NCBI RefSeq assembly: GCF_003665095.1
Contig: NZ_RCHV01000002.1
Location: 186,001-250,000 of the forward strand
Source: Streptomyces sp. Z26
Lineage (GTDB): Bacteria > Actinomycetota > Actinomycetes > Streptomycetales > Streptomycetaceae
Length of the DNA stretch: 64,000 nt
Direction: 5' to 3'
Position numbers and translations under genes: made by a program
The notes under the pieces: generated by a model
What the model was told of the DNA's origin: nothing
The model's input: the letters and a program-made list of their open reading frames with translations, nothing else
Database searches by the model: none
Part shown: in pieces, positions 50,804-63,404 of the stretch
Numbering within the stretch: position 1 is the first letter of the stretch
Layout of the letters: each line of letters opens with the position of its first letter

Positions 50804-52330
50804 TCACTTCTCTGCGGTGTCGGTGTCGGCCGCCACGGCGGTGGCGCCGGTGGCGAGTCGGGAGCGGCGGATGCCGTACGCGAAGTACAGCACAAGGCCC
50901 GCCGCCATCCAGACCCCGAAGACGACCCAGGTCACGGTGTCCAGGCTGGTCATCATCCAGAGGCAGAGCAGGAAGCCGACCGCCGGGAAGACCGGCGCGA
51001 GGGGCACCCGGAACGTACGCGGCAGCCCGGGGCTGGTGCGGCGCAGCACGATCACCGCGATGTTCACCAGGGCGAACGCGAAGAGGGTGCCGATGCTGGT
51101 GGCGTCGGCCAGCCTGCCCAGCGGTACGGCGGCCGCGAGCCCGCCGCAGAAGACGGAGACGAGCACGGTGTTGGCGCGCGGCGTGCCCGTACGCGGGTGG
51201 ACCTCCGACAGCACGCGGGGCATCAGGCCGTCGCGGGACATGGCGAAGAGGATGCGCGTCTGACCATAGAGGACGGTGAGGACGACGCTGGCGATGGCGA
51301 CGACCGCGCCGAACGCCAGCACCGTGGCCCACAGGTCCTGGCCGGTCACGTCGCGCATGATGCCCGCGAGCGCGGCCTCCGAGCCGTCGAACTCCCGCCA
51401 CGGCAGCGCCCCGACGGCCGCCGCCGCGACCAGGCAGTACAGCGCGGTGACCAGCACCAGCGACAGCATGATGGCGCGCGGCAGGTCGCGCTGCGCGTCC
51501 CGCGCCTCCTCGCCCGCCGTGGAGGCCGCGTCGAAGCCGATGTACGAGAAGAACAGCGTCGCTCCGGCGGCGCTCACCCCCGCCATGCCGAGCGGCATGA
51601 ACGGCGTGTAGTTGCCCGCCCGTACGCCGCTGAAGGCGACCGCGCAGAACAGCAGCAGCGCCGCGACCTTCACCGCGACCATGATGGTGTTGGCGCGGGC
51701 GCTCTCGCGGGCGCCGCCGAGGAGGAACGCCATCGCGAGGAGCACGACGAGCAGCGCGGGCAGGTTGAACACGCCGCCCTCCCCCGGCGGACCCGCCACC
51801 ACCTCGGGGATGGTCACGCCGAGGGTGCCGTCGAGGAGTTCGTTGAGGTAGTCGCCCCAGCCGACGGCGACGGCGGCCACCGACACCCCGTACTCCAGGA
51901 TCAGGCACCAGCCGCACACCCAGGCGACGACCTCGCCGAGGGTGGCGTAGGCGTACGAGTACGAGGAGCCGGCGACCGGGATGGTGCCGGCCAGTTCGGC
52001 GTACGAGAGGGCGGAGAACAGCGCCGTCAGCCCGGCGATCACGAACGACACCACGACGGCGGGACCCGCCTCCGGCACCGCCTCGCCGAGCACGACGAAG
52101 ATGCCGGTGCCGAGGGTGGCGCCGACGCTGATCATCGTCAGCTGCCAGAGCCCGAGGGTGCGGCGCAGCGAGCCGCCCGCGCCCTGGCCGCCCTCCGCGA
52201 CGAGCAGGTCGACGGGCTTGCGCCGGGCCAGCCGGGCGCGGAGCGGGACGGGCGCGCCGGGCCCGGGGCGCGGTCCGGTTCCGCCGGGGGTGGACGGGGG
52301 TTCGGCGGGGGCGGCGCCCTGGTCGAGCAC
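50804..52330 (-). CDS. Cationic amino acid transporter (APC superfamily)
   Basis: A 508-residue, 12-14 helix permease. LGLWQLTMISVGATLGTGIFVVLG in helix 1, SFVIAGLTALFSALSYAELAGTIPVAGSSYSYAYATLGE and FFSYIGFDAASTAGEEARDAQRDLPRAI are hallmarks of the CAT branch, which carries lysine, arginine and ornithine. A GTG at 52330 with GAGGAG at ideal spacing was chosen; the frame extends to 52417 without homology. It heads the locus, and import of lysine fits the downstream catabolic genes. Confidence 0.9.
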   Translation of the reverse strand: MLDQGAAPAEPPSTPGGTGPRPGPGAPVPLRARLARRKPVDLLVAEGGQGAGGSLRRTLGLWQLTMISVGATLGTGIFVVLGEAVPEAGPAVVVSFVIAGLTALFSALSYAELAGTIPVAGSSYSYAYATLGEVVAWVCGWCLILEYGVSVAAVAVGWGDYLNELLDGTLGVTIPEVVAGPPGEGGVFNLPALLVVLLAMAFLLGGARESARANTIMVAVKVAALLLFCAVAFSGVRAGNYTPFMPLGMAGVSAAGATLFFSYIGFDAASTAGEEARDAQRDLPRAIMLSLVLVTALYCLVAAAAVGALPWREFDGSEAALAGIMRDVTGQDLWATVLAFGAVVAIASVVLTVLYGQTRILFAMSRDGLMPRVLSEVHPRTGTPRANTVLVSVFCGGLAAAVPLGRLADATSIGTLFAFALVNIAVIVLRRTSPGLPRTFRVPLAPVFPAVGFLLCLWMMTSLDTVTWVVFGVWMAAGLVLYFAYGIRRSRLATGATAVAADTDTAEK

Positions 52331-52603
52331 GGCTGGCTCCTCGGGTTCGGCTGCGGTCGGACCGGTGGGCGCCCGACGACGGGCGTGCCCGCCCGTCCGG
52401 CGGTCCCGCCGTTCCACGTACGGCGTCGAACCCTACGAGGCGCCCGCGACCCGCCGTGACGCGGCACCGTCAAGCGTCCGATTCGGCCCGTCCGGCCGCC
52501 GGGAGCGCGCGCAGCCGGGTGCGATCCGCGGTGAGCCACCTGCCGAAGGCGTACTCCATGGCGATCCGCCCGGCCCGCCCGCCGTCCCCGTCGGGCCCGG
52601 CCG

Positions 52604-55355
<2,752 letters not shown>

Positions 55356-55364
55356 GCGGCCGCC

Positions 55365-55847
55365 TCAGGTTCCGGCGATGAGCTGCGTCAGGTCGTCGAC
55401 GCCCTCGCGGGTGCCGACCGCCACCAGCGTGTCCCCCGCCTCCAGCCGGAAGTCGGGCGCGGGCGAGGGGAACGCGCCGGTGCGGCGCAGCACCGCGACG
55501 ATCGACGCCCCCGTACGCCTGCGGGCCTGGGTGTCCCCCAGCAGACGGCAGCGGTACGGGGAGCGGGCGCTGACCGGGATGCGCTCCGTGACCAGGTCCA
55601 GGTCGATCTCGTCGCCGCTCCAGCGGGGCGCGGCGGCGGGCGCGACCAGCTCGGCGAGGGACGCCGCCTCGTCGGGGTCGAGCGCCACGGTGGCCTGGCA
55701 GGCGTCGGGGTCCTCGGGGTCGTAGAAGCCGAGGAAGCGGCGGCCGTCCTGGTGGACGACCACCGAGATGTGGCGGTGCTCGTCGGCGCGGGTGGCAATG
55801 TCGTACTGCACGCCCACGCCCGGCAGCGCGGTCCTACGGGTGGTCAT
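55365..55847 (-). CDS. RCK_C (TrkA-C) domain regulator of the antiporter
   Basis: A 160-residue soluble protein. The N-terminal ~80 residues (GVQYDIATRADEHRHISVVVHQDGRRFLGFYD) precede an RCK_C domain at ~85-158 with RLLGDTQARRRTGASIVAVLRR and FRLEAGDTLVAVGTREGVDDL. KhtT-like proteins bind c-di-AMP or sense pH and gate the partner antiporter. It ends 9 nt before that gene starts. The start follows GAGGAGAGAG at 55847. Confidence 0.85.
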   Translation of the reverse strand: MTTRRTALPGVGVQYDIATRADEHRHISVVVHQDGRRFLGFYDPEDPDACQATVALDPDEAASLAELVAPAAAPRWSGDEIDLDLVTERIPVSARSPYRCRLLGDTQARRRTGASIVAVLRRTGAFPSPAPDFRLEAGDTLVAVGTREGVDDLTQLIAGT

Positions 55848-55978
55848 GGCTCTCTCCTCGCGCACACGGCGGCCTGCGGGCAGGCCCGGATTCCCGGGCC
55901 TGGAACGCCCGCCGAACTCCGGCGGTCCGGGAACGCCCCGGCGCCGCCGGGCATTCCCGGCCGACTGCGAGGAACAGG

Positions 55979-57004
55979 CTAACGCCCGTCGGGGTCGCGG
56001 CGTTCGAGGGCCGGGTGCGGCCCGGCCGGGACCTCCAGCAGCTGGTCGGCGGCGGCCGTGTCGGTGACGAGGCTCGTCACCAGACCGGAGCGGAGGACCG
56101 CGTCGATCGCGGCGGCCTTGCGCTGGCCGCCCGCGATGGCGACGACCTCCGGCACCCGCCGCAGCCGCTCGGCCTCCACCGTGATGCACCGCTCCCCGAG
56201 GTCCCGGCCGATCCGGCGGCCCTCGGCGTCGAAGAGGTGCGCGGACATCTCGGCGGCGACGCCCAGCGAGGAGTAGTGGTCCCGTTCCTCGTCGCTGAGC
56301 ATGTCGTGGACGGTGGAGATGCCCGGCTCCCAGGAGCCGATGGACACGGCGGCGACGGTGACCTTGTCGAAGTACTCGAAGGCGCGCGCGATGCCCGTCT
56401 GGCTGCGCAGCGCCGACGCGGTGGCGGTGTCCGGCAGCAGCATCGGCGCGTAGATGGGGTGCGCCTCTCCCCCGGCGACCTCGGCGGCGCGCCGTACGGC
56501 CTCCACGGAGCCGCGGTCGGCGGTGCCCGCGTCGTACACACCGGTGAGCTGGACGACGGTGCAGGGCGGGAGTTGGCGCAGCGCGGCGGCCATGTGGATG
56601 GTGGAACGGCCCCAGGCGAGGCCCAGCACGTCGCCGTCGGTGACGAGTTCGCCCAGGAGGTCGGCGGCGACCTCGCCCAGGTTCTCCGGGTCGGCCGCCG
56701 CGTCGTCGGCGTCGGCGGTCCCGGCCTCGGTCGGGGACTCGACGACCACGACGTGGCGCAGGCCGTAGTGGGCGCGCAGGGCGTCGGAGCGGTCGGCGTC
56801 CAGCTCGGCCGGTACGCGGATCTCGATCCGTACGAGGTCGCGCTCCAGCGCGGTCTCCAGGACGCGGGCCACCTTGAAGCGGCTGACCCCGAACTCGTCC
56901 GCGATCTGGATCTTCGACTTGCCCTCGAGGTAGAACCGGCGGGCCATCGCCGCGGCCTGCATCAGCTCGGCGGGTCCCATTCTCGTGGCTCGACCCGTCG
57001 ACAC
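55979..57004 (-). CDS. SorC/DeoR-type sugar-binding transcriptional regulator
   Basis: About 341 residues. An N-terminal helix-turn-helix (MARRFYLEGKSKIQIADEFGVSRFKVARVLETALERDLVRI) precedes the sugar-phosphate isomerase-like effector domain, with VLGLAWGRSTIHMAAAL, VVQLTGVYDAGTADRGSVEAVR and AIAGGQRKAAAIDAVLRSGLV. These sense phosphorylated sugars. The gene lies 189 bp downstream of rpe on the same strand, which hints at a pentose- or triose-phosphate signal. Of several in-frame starts, the GTG at 57004 has the best ribosome site (GAGGTGA). Confidence 0.85.
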   Translation of the reverse strand: MSTGRATRMGPAELMQAAAMARRFYLEGKSKIQIADEFGVSRFKVARVLETALERDLVRIEIRVPAELDADRSDALRAHYGLRHVVVVESPTEAGTADADDAAADPENLGEVAADLLGELVTDGDVLGLAWGRSTIHMAAALRQLPPCTVVQLTGVYDAGTADRGSVEAVRRAAEVAGGEAHPIYAPMLLPDTATASALRSQTGIARAFEYFDKVTVAAVSIGSWEPGISTVHDMLSDEERDHYSSLGVAAEMSAHLFDAEGRRIGRDLGERCITVEAERLRRVPEVVAIAGGQRKAAAIDAVLRSGLVTSLVTDTAAADQLLEVPAGPHPALERRDPDGR

Positions 57005-57193
57005 CGCATTCACCTCACTGTTCAACCCCGCGGACGCTTGTGCGCCGCGGGTTCATCCTCGCAGATCCGGGGCGGCCGGACCGGTCCGATGCACAGTGGA
57101 TTCAAGGGGGTTCCCCAGGTGTCGCGCCCGAAGGGGCCCGCCCGGCGCCCGTACGGTGCCCGATCGGCGGGCCGCGGGCGGTCGGCGGCGCGC

Positions 57194-57871
57194 TCAGCCC
57201 GCCGACGTACGGCGCGCGGCCTCCTCCGCCTGGGTGCGCAGGGCGCGTACGGCGGCGGCGGGGTCGTCCGCGCCGTACACGGCGGAGCCCGCCACGAACA
57301 CGTTTGCCCCGGCCTCGGCGCACCGCTCGACGGTGTCGGCGGAGACGCCGCCGTCGACCTGGAGCCACATCTCCAGGCCGTGCTTGTCGATGAGCTGCCG
57401 GGTACGGCGGATCTTCGGGAGCATGATGTCGAGGAACGCCTGCCCGCCGAAGCCCGGTTCGACGGTCATCACCAGCAGCATGTCCAGCTCGGGCAGCAGG
57501 TCCTCGTACGGCTCGACGGGTGTGCCCGGCTTCAGCGCCATCGAGGCGCGGGCGCCCTTGGCGCGGATCTCGCGGGCGAGGCGTACGGGCGCGGCGGCGG
57601 CCTCGACGTGGAAGGTGACGGAACCGGCCCCGGCCTCCACGTACTGCGGGGCCCAGCGGTCCGGGTCCTCGATCATCAGATGGCAGTCCAGCGGGGTGCC
57701 GGTGGCGCGGGACAGCGCCTCGACGACCGGGGTGCCCAGGGTCAGGTTGGGCACGAAGTGGTTGTCCATGACGTCGACGTGCAGCCAGTCGGCGCCGTCC
57801 ACGGCGCGGGCCTCGTCGGCGAGCCGGGCGAAGTCGGCGGCCAGAATGCTGGGGCTGATCTGGGCGGGCAT
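57194..57871 (-). CDS. rpe: Ribulose-phosphate 3-epimerase
   Basis: A 225-residue TIM barrel. [36 protein letters not shown] (metal His and Asp), [27 protein letters not shown] and [12 protein letters not shown] are all diagnostic. It interconverts ribulose and xylulose 5-phosphate, linking the pentose pathway to riboflavin and histidine precursors made elsewhere in this window. The leader before 57871 lacks a strong ribosome site, so a short or leaderless transcript is possible. Confidence 0.97.
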   Translation of the reverse strand: MPAQISPSILAADFARLADEARAVDGADWLHVDVMDNHFVPNLTLGTPVVEALSRATGTPLDCHLMIEDPDRWAPQYVEAGAGSVTFHVEAAAAPVRLAREIRAKGARASMALKPGTPVEPYEDLLPELDMLLVMTVEPGFGGQAFLDIMLPKIRRTRQLIDKHGLEMWLQVDGGVSADTVERCAEAGANVFVAGSAVYGADDPAAAVRALRTQAEEAARRTSAG

Positions 57872-57927
57872 GGTCCCAGTATGTCGCCCGCGCCACGACG
57901 ACGACGCCCGGGGTGGGGAGTGGACGG

Positions 57928-58125
57928 TCACCGGTTCCCCGGGTCGCGGCCCGGGGGGATCTCGACGGCGATCTGTCGGAGTTTCGCCGTCATCGACACC
58001 GTGCCGAAGAGGCGGTCCCCGTCGAGGGCGCCCTCGCGTTCCGCCTCCGCGAGGAACGCCTTCAGGTCGCCCACCGTGAGCGCGTTCCCGCGTACCGCCT
58101 TGCGTTCGACACGCCACAACGACAT
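57928..58125 (-). CDS. Small protein of unknown function
   Basis: A 65-residue protein starting [20 protein letters not shown] at 58125 with a strong GGAGGAA site. The sequence alternates short hydrophobic and charged stretches ([21 protein letters not shown]) and ends PPGRDPGNR. It has no membrane segment. It lies between rsmB and rpe on the same strand, 56 bp before rpe, and could be co-transcribed. I do not recognise a family. Confidence 0.65.
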   Translation of the reverse strand: MSLWRVERKAVRGNALTVGDLKAFLAEAEREGALDGDRLFGTVSMTAKLRQIAVEIPPGRDPGNR

Positions 58126-58330
58126 CGGCTTCCTCCAAGTGCGGCCCGGGCGGCGGCGGTTGCGGGCCGTCACGGGCGCGCCGGGCGGTGCCGCTCCCGC
58201 GCGGGGCGGGGAGGCGGCGGGACGGGTCGAGTACACCCCGGGGCGGGTTGTTCAGCAGCCCGCGCCGCCGCGGCGAACAACGCGCCCCGTACGGGGGGCC
58301 GTTGACGCCGTACGGGTCGGGCGGCGGAAG

Positions 58331-59746
58331 TCACGCCGTACGGCGCAGCAGCGCCAGGTACATCGCGTCGGTGCCGTGCAGGTGCGGCCACAACTGCACG
58401 TCGGGGCCGTCACCGAGGGCCGCGACGCCCTCGAACAGGGGCCGCGCGTCGAGGAGTTCGGTACCCGGGTGGCGCCGCCGCACGTCGTCCACGACGGCGC
58501 GGGTCTCGGCCAGGTGCGGGGAGCAGGTCGCGTAGCCGACGACGCCGCCGACCCGTACCGCCTCCAACGCCCGTTCCAGCAGCCCGCGTTGGAGCGGCGC
58601 GAACCGTTCCAGGTCCTCGGGGCGGCGGCGCCAGCGCGCCTCCGGGCGGCGCCGCAGCGCGCCCAGGCCGGTGCACGGCACGTCGGCCAGCACCCGGTCG
58701 AAGGTGCCGGGGCGCCAGGCGGGGCGGGTGCCGTCGGCGGCGACGACCTGGTACGGGCCGGGGTTGCCCGCCAGGGCGCGGTCCACCAGCCGGGCGCGGT
58801 GCGGCTGCTTCTCGGCGGCGGTCAGGGCGGCGCCGCGACCGGCGGCGACGGCGCCGAGCAGCGCCGCCTTCCCGCCGGGCCCGGCGCAGACGTCGAGCCA
58901 GCGGCGGTCTGGGCCGCCGTCCAGCGGCGCGGCCGCGAGGGCCAGCGCGACCAGTTGGCTGCCCTCGTCCTGCACCCCCGCGCGGCCTTCCCGTACGGCC
59001 TCCACCGCGCCGGGCTCGCCGCCCTCGGTGAGGCGTACGGCGTACGGGGACCAGCGGCCGGGTACGCCGCCCGCGGCGAGGAGTTCGGCGGGTTCGGACC
59101 GGCCGGGGCGGGCGACGAGGGTGACCTCGGGGCGCTCGTTGTCGGCGGTCAGCAGCTCCTCCATGCCCGCGCGCCCGCCGCCGAGCGCGTCCCACAGCGC
59201 GGAGACGATCCAGCGCGGGTGCCCGTGGCGTACGGCGAGGTGCTCCTCGGCGTCCTCGTCGTACGGCGGCGCGACCCGGTCCAGCCAGCCGTCGAGGTCG
59301 AGGCCGTCGGCGGTGATGCGGCGCAGCACGGCGTTGACGAACTTGGCGCGCCCGTCCCCGAGCACCACCCGGGCCAGCTCGACGCTGGCGCTCACGGCGG
59401 CGTGCGTGGGGATGCGGGTGCCGAGCAACTGGTGCGCGCCGAGCGCCAGTACGTCCAGCACGGGCGGGTCGACCTCGCGCAGCGGCCGGTCCACGCAGGC
59501 GGCGATGATCGCGTCGTACGTGCCCTGCCAGCGCAGCGTGCCGTAGACCAGCTCGGTGGCGAGGGCGGCGTCGCGGGAGTCGAAGTCGCCCTGCTCGCGG
59601 GCCTTGGCGAGGAGGGGCGGCAGCACGAGGTTGGCGTACGCGTCGCGCTCGTCGACGGCCCGCAGCGCCTCGAACGCGAGGATGCGCACGGGGTCCTTGC
59701 GGGGGCGGCGGTAGGGCTTGGCGGGGCGGCGCGGCCGAGTGCTCAC
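58331..59746 (-). CDS. rsmB: 16S rRNA (cytosine-C5) methyltransferase
   Basis: A 471-residue enzyme. The N-terminal NusB-like RNA-binding domain covers ~15-150 (ALATELVYGTLRWQGTYDAII, REVDPPVLDVLALGAHQLLG). The methyltransferase follows: LDVCAGPGGKAALLGA, the proline-cysteine motif DVPCTGLGALRRRPEARWRR near 352 and GYATCSPHLAETRAVV near 403. It methylates C967 of 16S rRNA. It starts 121 bp after fmt on the same strand, a conserved actinobacterial pairing. Confidence 0.95.
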   Translation of the reverse strand: MSTRPRRPAKPYRRPRKDPVRILAFEALRAVDERDAYANLVLPPLLAKAREQGDFDSRDAALATELVYGTLRWQGTYDAIIAACVDRPLREVDPPVLDVLALGAHQLLGTRIPTHAAVSASVELARVVLGDGRAKFVNAVLRRITADGLDLDGWLDRVAPPYDEDAEEHLAVRHGHPRWIVSALWDALGGGRAGMEELLTADNERPEVTLVARPGRSEPAELLAAGGVPGRWSPYAVRLTEGGEPGAVEAVREGRAGVQDEGSQLVALALAAAPLDGGPDRRWLDVCAGPGGKAALLGAVAAGRGAALTAAEKQPHRARLVDRALAGNPGPYQVVAADGTRPAWRPGTFDRVLADVPCTGLGALRRRPEARWRRRPEDLERFAPLQRGLLERALEAVRVGGVVGYATCSPHLAETRAVVDDVRRRHPGTELLDARPLFEGVAALGDGPDVQLWPHLHGTDAMYLALLRRTA

Positions 59747-59867
59747 GGGGAAGGTGCTCCGGTCTGCGGTGTCGTGCGGTCGTGGGGCGCGGGTGATGCC
59801 GGTGGCGCGGGGGTACGGCGTACGGGCGGGGCGGTCTGCGGGCGTGCGGGGCCGGGGCCCCGCCAGG

Positions 59868-60800
59868 TCACTCCCCGAGCCGCTCGCCGTCCTCGATCCG
59901 CGCGCCGCGCGCCCAGTCGGCCGCCTTCATCGGCTTCTTGCCCTGCGGCTGCACCCACAGCAGCTCGACGGCGTGCGAACCGGTGCCCGCGTGCACGGAG
60001 TTCTTCCCCGTACGCAGCTCACCGGGCGCCTGCCCCGTACGGTCCGGGGCGAGCGCCACCGTGCGCACCTTGAGGCGTTCGCCGCGGAAGACCGTCCAGG
60101 CGCCGGGCGCGGGCGAGCAGCCCCGGACGACCCGGTCGACGCGGAGCGCCGGTTCGGTCCAGACGAGGGCCGCGTCCTCCACCGTGATCTTCGGGGCGCG
60201 GCTGACGCCCTCGGCGGGCTGCGGCACGGCCTCCAGGCTGCCGTCCTCGATGCCGTCCATGGTCGCGGCGAGCAGCCCGGCACCCGCGAAGGCGAGCCGG
60301 GTCAGCAGGTCGCCGCTGGTGTCGGTGGGGCGTACGCGTTCGGTGAGGACGCCGTAGACCGGTCCGGAGTCCATGCCCTCCTCGATCAGGAAGGTGGTGG
60401 CGCCGGTCATCTCGTCGCCCGCGAGCAGCGCGTGCTGCACGGGGGCCGCGCCGCGCCAGGCGGGCAGCAGCGAGAAGTGCAGGTTGACCCAGCCGCGCGC
60501 GGGGACGTCCAGGGCCGTACGGGGCAGCAGCGCGCCGTAGGCGACGACCGGGCAGCAGTCGGGGGCGATCTCGCGGAGCCGCGCGAGGAAGTCGGGGTCG
60601 CGCGGCCTGTCCGGGCGCAGCACCTCGATGCCCGCCTCCTCCGCGCGCTGCGCCACCGGGCTGGCCACCAGGTGCCTGCCGCGTCCGGCGGGGGCGTCGG
60701 GCCGGGTGACGACGGCCGCGACCTCGTGCCGGTCCGAGGCGAGCAGGGCGTCCAGGGACGGTACGGCGACCTCGGGGGTCCCGGCGAAGACGAGCCTCAT
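59868..60800 (-). CDS. fmt: Methionyl-tRNA formyltransferase
   Basis: A 310-residue enzyme of standard size. [20 protein letters not shown] opens the N-terminal formyl-transfer domain. The catalytic region has [25 protein letters not shown] (Asn/His) and [16 protein letters not shown] (Asp). A C-terminal OB-like domain ends it. It formylates initiator Met-tRNA from 10-formyl-tetrahydrofolate. In many actinobacteria priA lies directly upstream of fmt; here the upstream gene is an unrelated divergent one. Confidence 0.96.
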   Translation of the reverse strand: MRLVFAGTPEVAVPSLDALLASDRHEVAAVVTRPDAPAGRGRHLVASPVAQRAEEAGIEVLRPDRPRDPDFLARLREIAPDCCPVVAYGALLPRTALDVPARGWVNLHFSLLPAWRGAAPVQHALLAGDEMTGATTFLIEEGMDSGPVYGVLTERVRPTDTSGDLLTRLAFAGAGLLAATMDGIEDGSLEAVPQPAEGVSRAPKITVEDAALVWTEPALRVDRVVRGCSPAPGAWTVFRGERLKVRTVALAPDRTGQAPGELRTGKNSVHAGTGSHAVELLWVQPQGKKPMKAADWARGARIEDGERLGE

Positions 60801-60970
60801 CGGTGGGCGGTTACCTCTCGTAGGGCGGCGGCGGACGGCCGCTCAGTCTACGTTCCGTCCGCGCGTCGGCCGCCCGAAGGGGGCGTACGCACCTCCGCCC
60901 CTCGGCCGCGCACGCCCCGCGCGGGTGGTGCGCGCCCCTCGGGCGTGACCCGAGTGGGCGTTCCGCCGTT

Positions 60971-61682
<712 letters not shown>

Positions 61683-61703
61683 CCCCTCCGCAGCCGTCGC
61701 CGT

Positions 61704-61755
61704 CCGCCCGGCGTCCGCCGTCCCCGTCACGGGACCGACCGGACGCCGGGCGGAG
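61704..61755. terminator. Bidirectional terminator
   Basis: A perfect 15-bp stem (TCCGCCCGGCGTCCG with its complement) with a 22-nt loop that contains a smaller CCCGT-CACGGG hairpin. It lies between convergent genes ending at 61682 and 61778. Confidence 0.75.
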
Positions 61756-61777
61756 GTGCGTCCGGGCCGGGCGGGGG

Positions 61778-62917
61778 TCACTCGCGGGTGGTCGGCGGCG
61801 CGAGGTCAGCCGCGCGCGCGGCGAGCGGCCTGCCGGGTCCCTTGCGGATCTGCCGCTCGACGAGCTCGCCGAGCGCCCGGTGGCCGCCCTCCGTGGGGTG
61901 GAAGCTGCGCGTCTCGGCGGAGAGCGCGCGGAGGTCGAGCTTCAGGCCGTTGACGTACGGGTCCGCGGTGCCGGTCTCGTGCCCGTCGAAGGCGTCGTAC
62001 GCCTCCACGTACTCGACGCTCCCCCGCTTGCCCGCCTCCACCAGTCCGCGGTCGGCGGCGCGGGCGCTGCGCGCGATGATGTCGTCCAGCTCGCGGGTCC
62101 GCTCGTTCAGCCAGCGCTGGTCGTCCTTGCCGATGGTCGCCTCACCCCGTTGGGGCTCCGCCGCGAACATCCGCGGGTAGCCCACGACGAGCACGCGGGC
62201 GGACGGGGCGCGGGAGGTGAGGTCGGTGAGGACACGGGGCAGGGTCCGGGTCAGGGTGTCCAGCCGTTCCGCGACCTGATCGTCCTGACCACGGCAGTCG
62301 CCGAGCAACACCTCCGCGAGGCAGCGGGTGAGGACCTTGGTGAACCCGGCGTCGTTCCCGCCGATGCTGATCGTCACGAGGCTGGTGTCCGCGTCGACCC
62401 GGTCGGTCTGGGGCTCCCGCCCGTACCGGCCGTCGAGGACCTCGGCGGTCGTCGCGCCGCTGCACGCCCAGAAGGCGGAGCCGCGCGCGAAGCGGAACGT
62501 CCGTACGACGTCGTGGTAGTAGGCGGCGGAGTGGCGCAGGCACACGCCGTCGGTGCGCTTCGCCTCGGCGCCCGCCTTGCCGTCGTCCCCGTCGCCGTCG
62601 GCCTGGCTCTTGTCGCGCTCGCCGCCCTCGCCCTCGTCGGCCTCGCTCTTGTCGTCGGAGCCGGTCTGTACGCCGACACCCGCGGAGTACGAGTCGCCCA
62701 GCGCGACGTACCCGCCTCTGGTGGCGGCCTCCTGGGGGCTGACCGTACGGTCGTCCGGCCGCTCCGGGCTGCCGCTCCCGCCGGAGTCCTTTGCGCACCC
62801 GGTCAGCTCGCAGCGCCAGGACGGCACCGCGAACACCCCCGCGACCAGCAGGACCAGGACGGCCAGTACGGCACCCACGGTGACCTGACGCCGCGTCACC
62901 TGTCCGTCGCCGCTCAA
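61778..62917 (-). CDS. Membrane-anchored SGNH/GDSL hydrolase
   Basis: A 379-residue protein from TTG at 62917 (GAGGGGAG at good spacing). An N-terminal signal-anchor (TVGAVLAVLVLLVAGVFAVP) lies near 11-33. The SGNH blocks are YVALGDSYSAG (block I Ser), SIGGNDAGFTKVL (block III) and SFHPTEGGHRAL (Asp/His, block V). An inserted acidic low-complexity run of ~35 residues after block I is unusual. Two cysteine pairs support an extracellular location. It resembles Streptomyces secreted lipases/esterases. Substrate unknown. Confidence 0.87.
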   Translation of the reverse strand: MSGDGQVTRRQVTVGAVLAVLVLLVAGVFAVPSWRCELTGCAKDSGGSGSPERPDDRTVSPQEAATRGGYVALGDSYSAGVGVQTGSDDKSEADEGEGGERDKSQADGDGDDGKAGAEAKRTDGVCLRHSAAYYHDVVRTFRFARGSAFWACSGATTAEVLDGRYGREPQTDRVDADTSLVTISIGGNDAGFTKVLTRCLAEVLLGDCRGQDDQVAERLDTLTRTLPRVLTDLTSRAPSARVLVVGYPRMFAAEPQRGEATIGKDDQRWLNERTRELDDIIARSARAADRGLVEAGKRGSVEYVEAYDAFDGHETGTADPYVNGLKLDLRALSAETRSFHPTEGGHRALGELVERQIRKGPGRPLAARAADLAPPTTRE

Positions 62918-63079
62918 CGGCGCTCCCCTCGAGTCACGCACCCGCCCCGCCCACCAGTTGATCACACCGGCGGAGACACCGGTACCACCCACGGGAGGCT
63001 CGGCCGCCGAGCGGAAGCACGCCGCGCGCGGAGGGGGCGCGCGGGCGGCGGCCGTTGACCTTTCGGAGCGGCCGGGGGT

Positions 63080-63310
63080 GTGCTGAGCACGGTGCTGGGC
63101 GTCGTCCTGACCGAGCGCGTCCCCGACCGGCTGCGGGGCAGGGTGACCGGGACGCAGAACGCCGTGCTGACGGCCGCGCCGTCGGCCGGGGTGCCGGGCG
63201 CGGGCGAGCTGGTGGAGTACGCGTCACCGGCGGCGGACGGAGTCGTCGTGACGGGCGTGTGGTGCACGGCCGTCGTGTCCGCCCCCCTCGCACCGGCGCT
63301 ACGGGACCTG
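63080..63310 (+). pseudogene. Remnant of an MFS transporter C-terminus
   Basis: The frame from GTG 63080 shows VLGVVLTERVPDRLRGRVTGTQNAVLTAAPSAGVPGAG. This is the last-third signature of drug-efflux MFS proteins, where LxxRVPDRLRGRV precedes helix 11. The expected GGxL after helix 11 is degraded, and the match ends near APALRDLG at about 63310. Only about 75 residues remain, so this is a gene remnant facing a second MFS gene. Confidence 0.55.
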
Positions 63311-63404
63311 GGGCCCGTACGGGAGGAGTGCGGAGCGCGACCGGTGCCCACCGGCACCGGCTGCGCGGGCGCGCGGACAGCGGACGTCCGCGCCGCCCCC
63401 TGGA

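Noticed and set aside
56015..60073. A 1352-codon plus-strand open frame
   Set aside because: It is antisense to the SorC, rpe, rsmB and fmt genes and shows only mirror-image low-complexity sequence.
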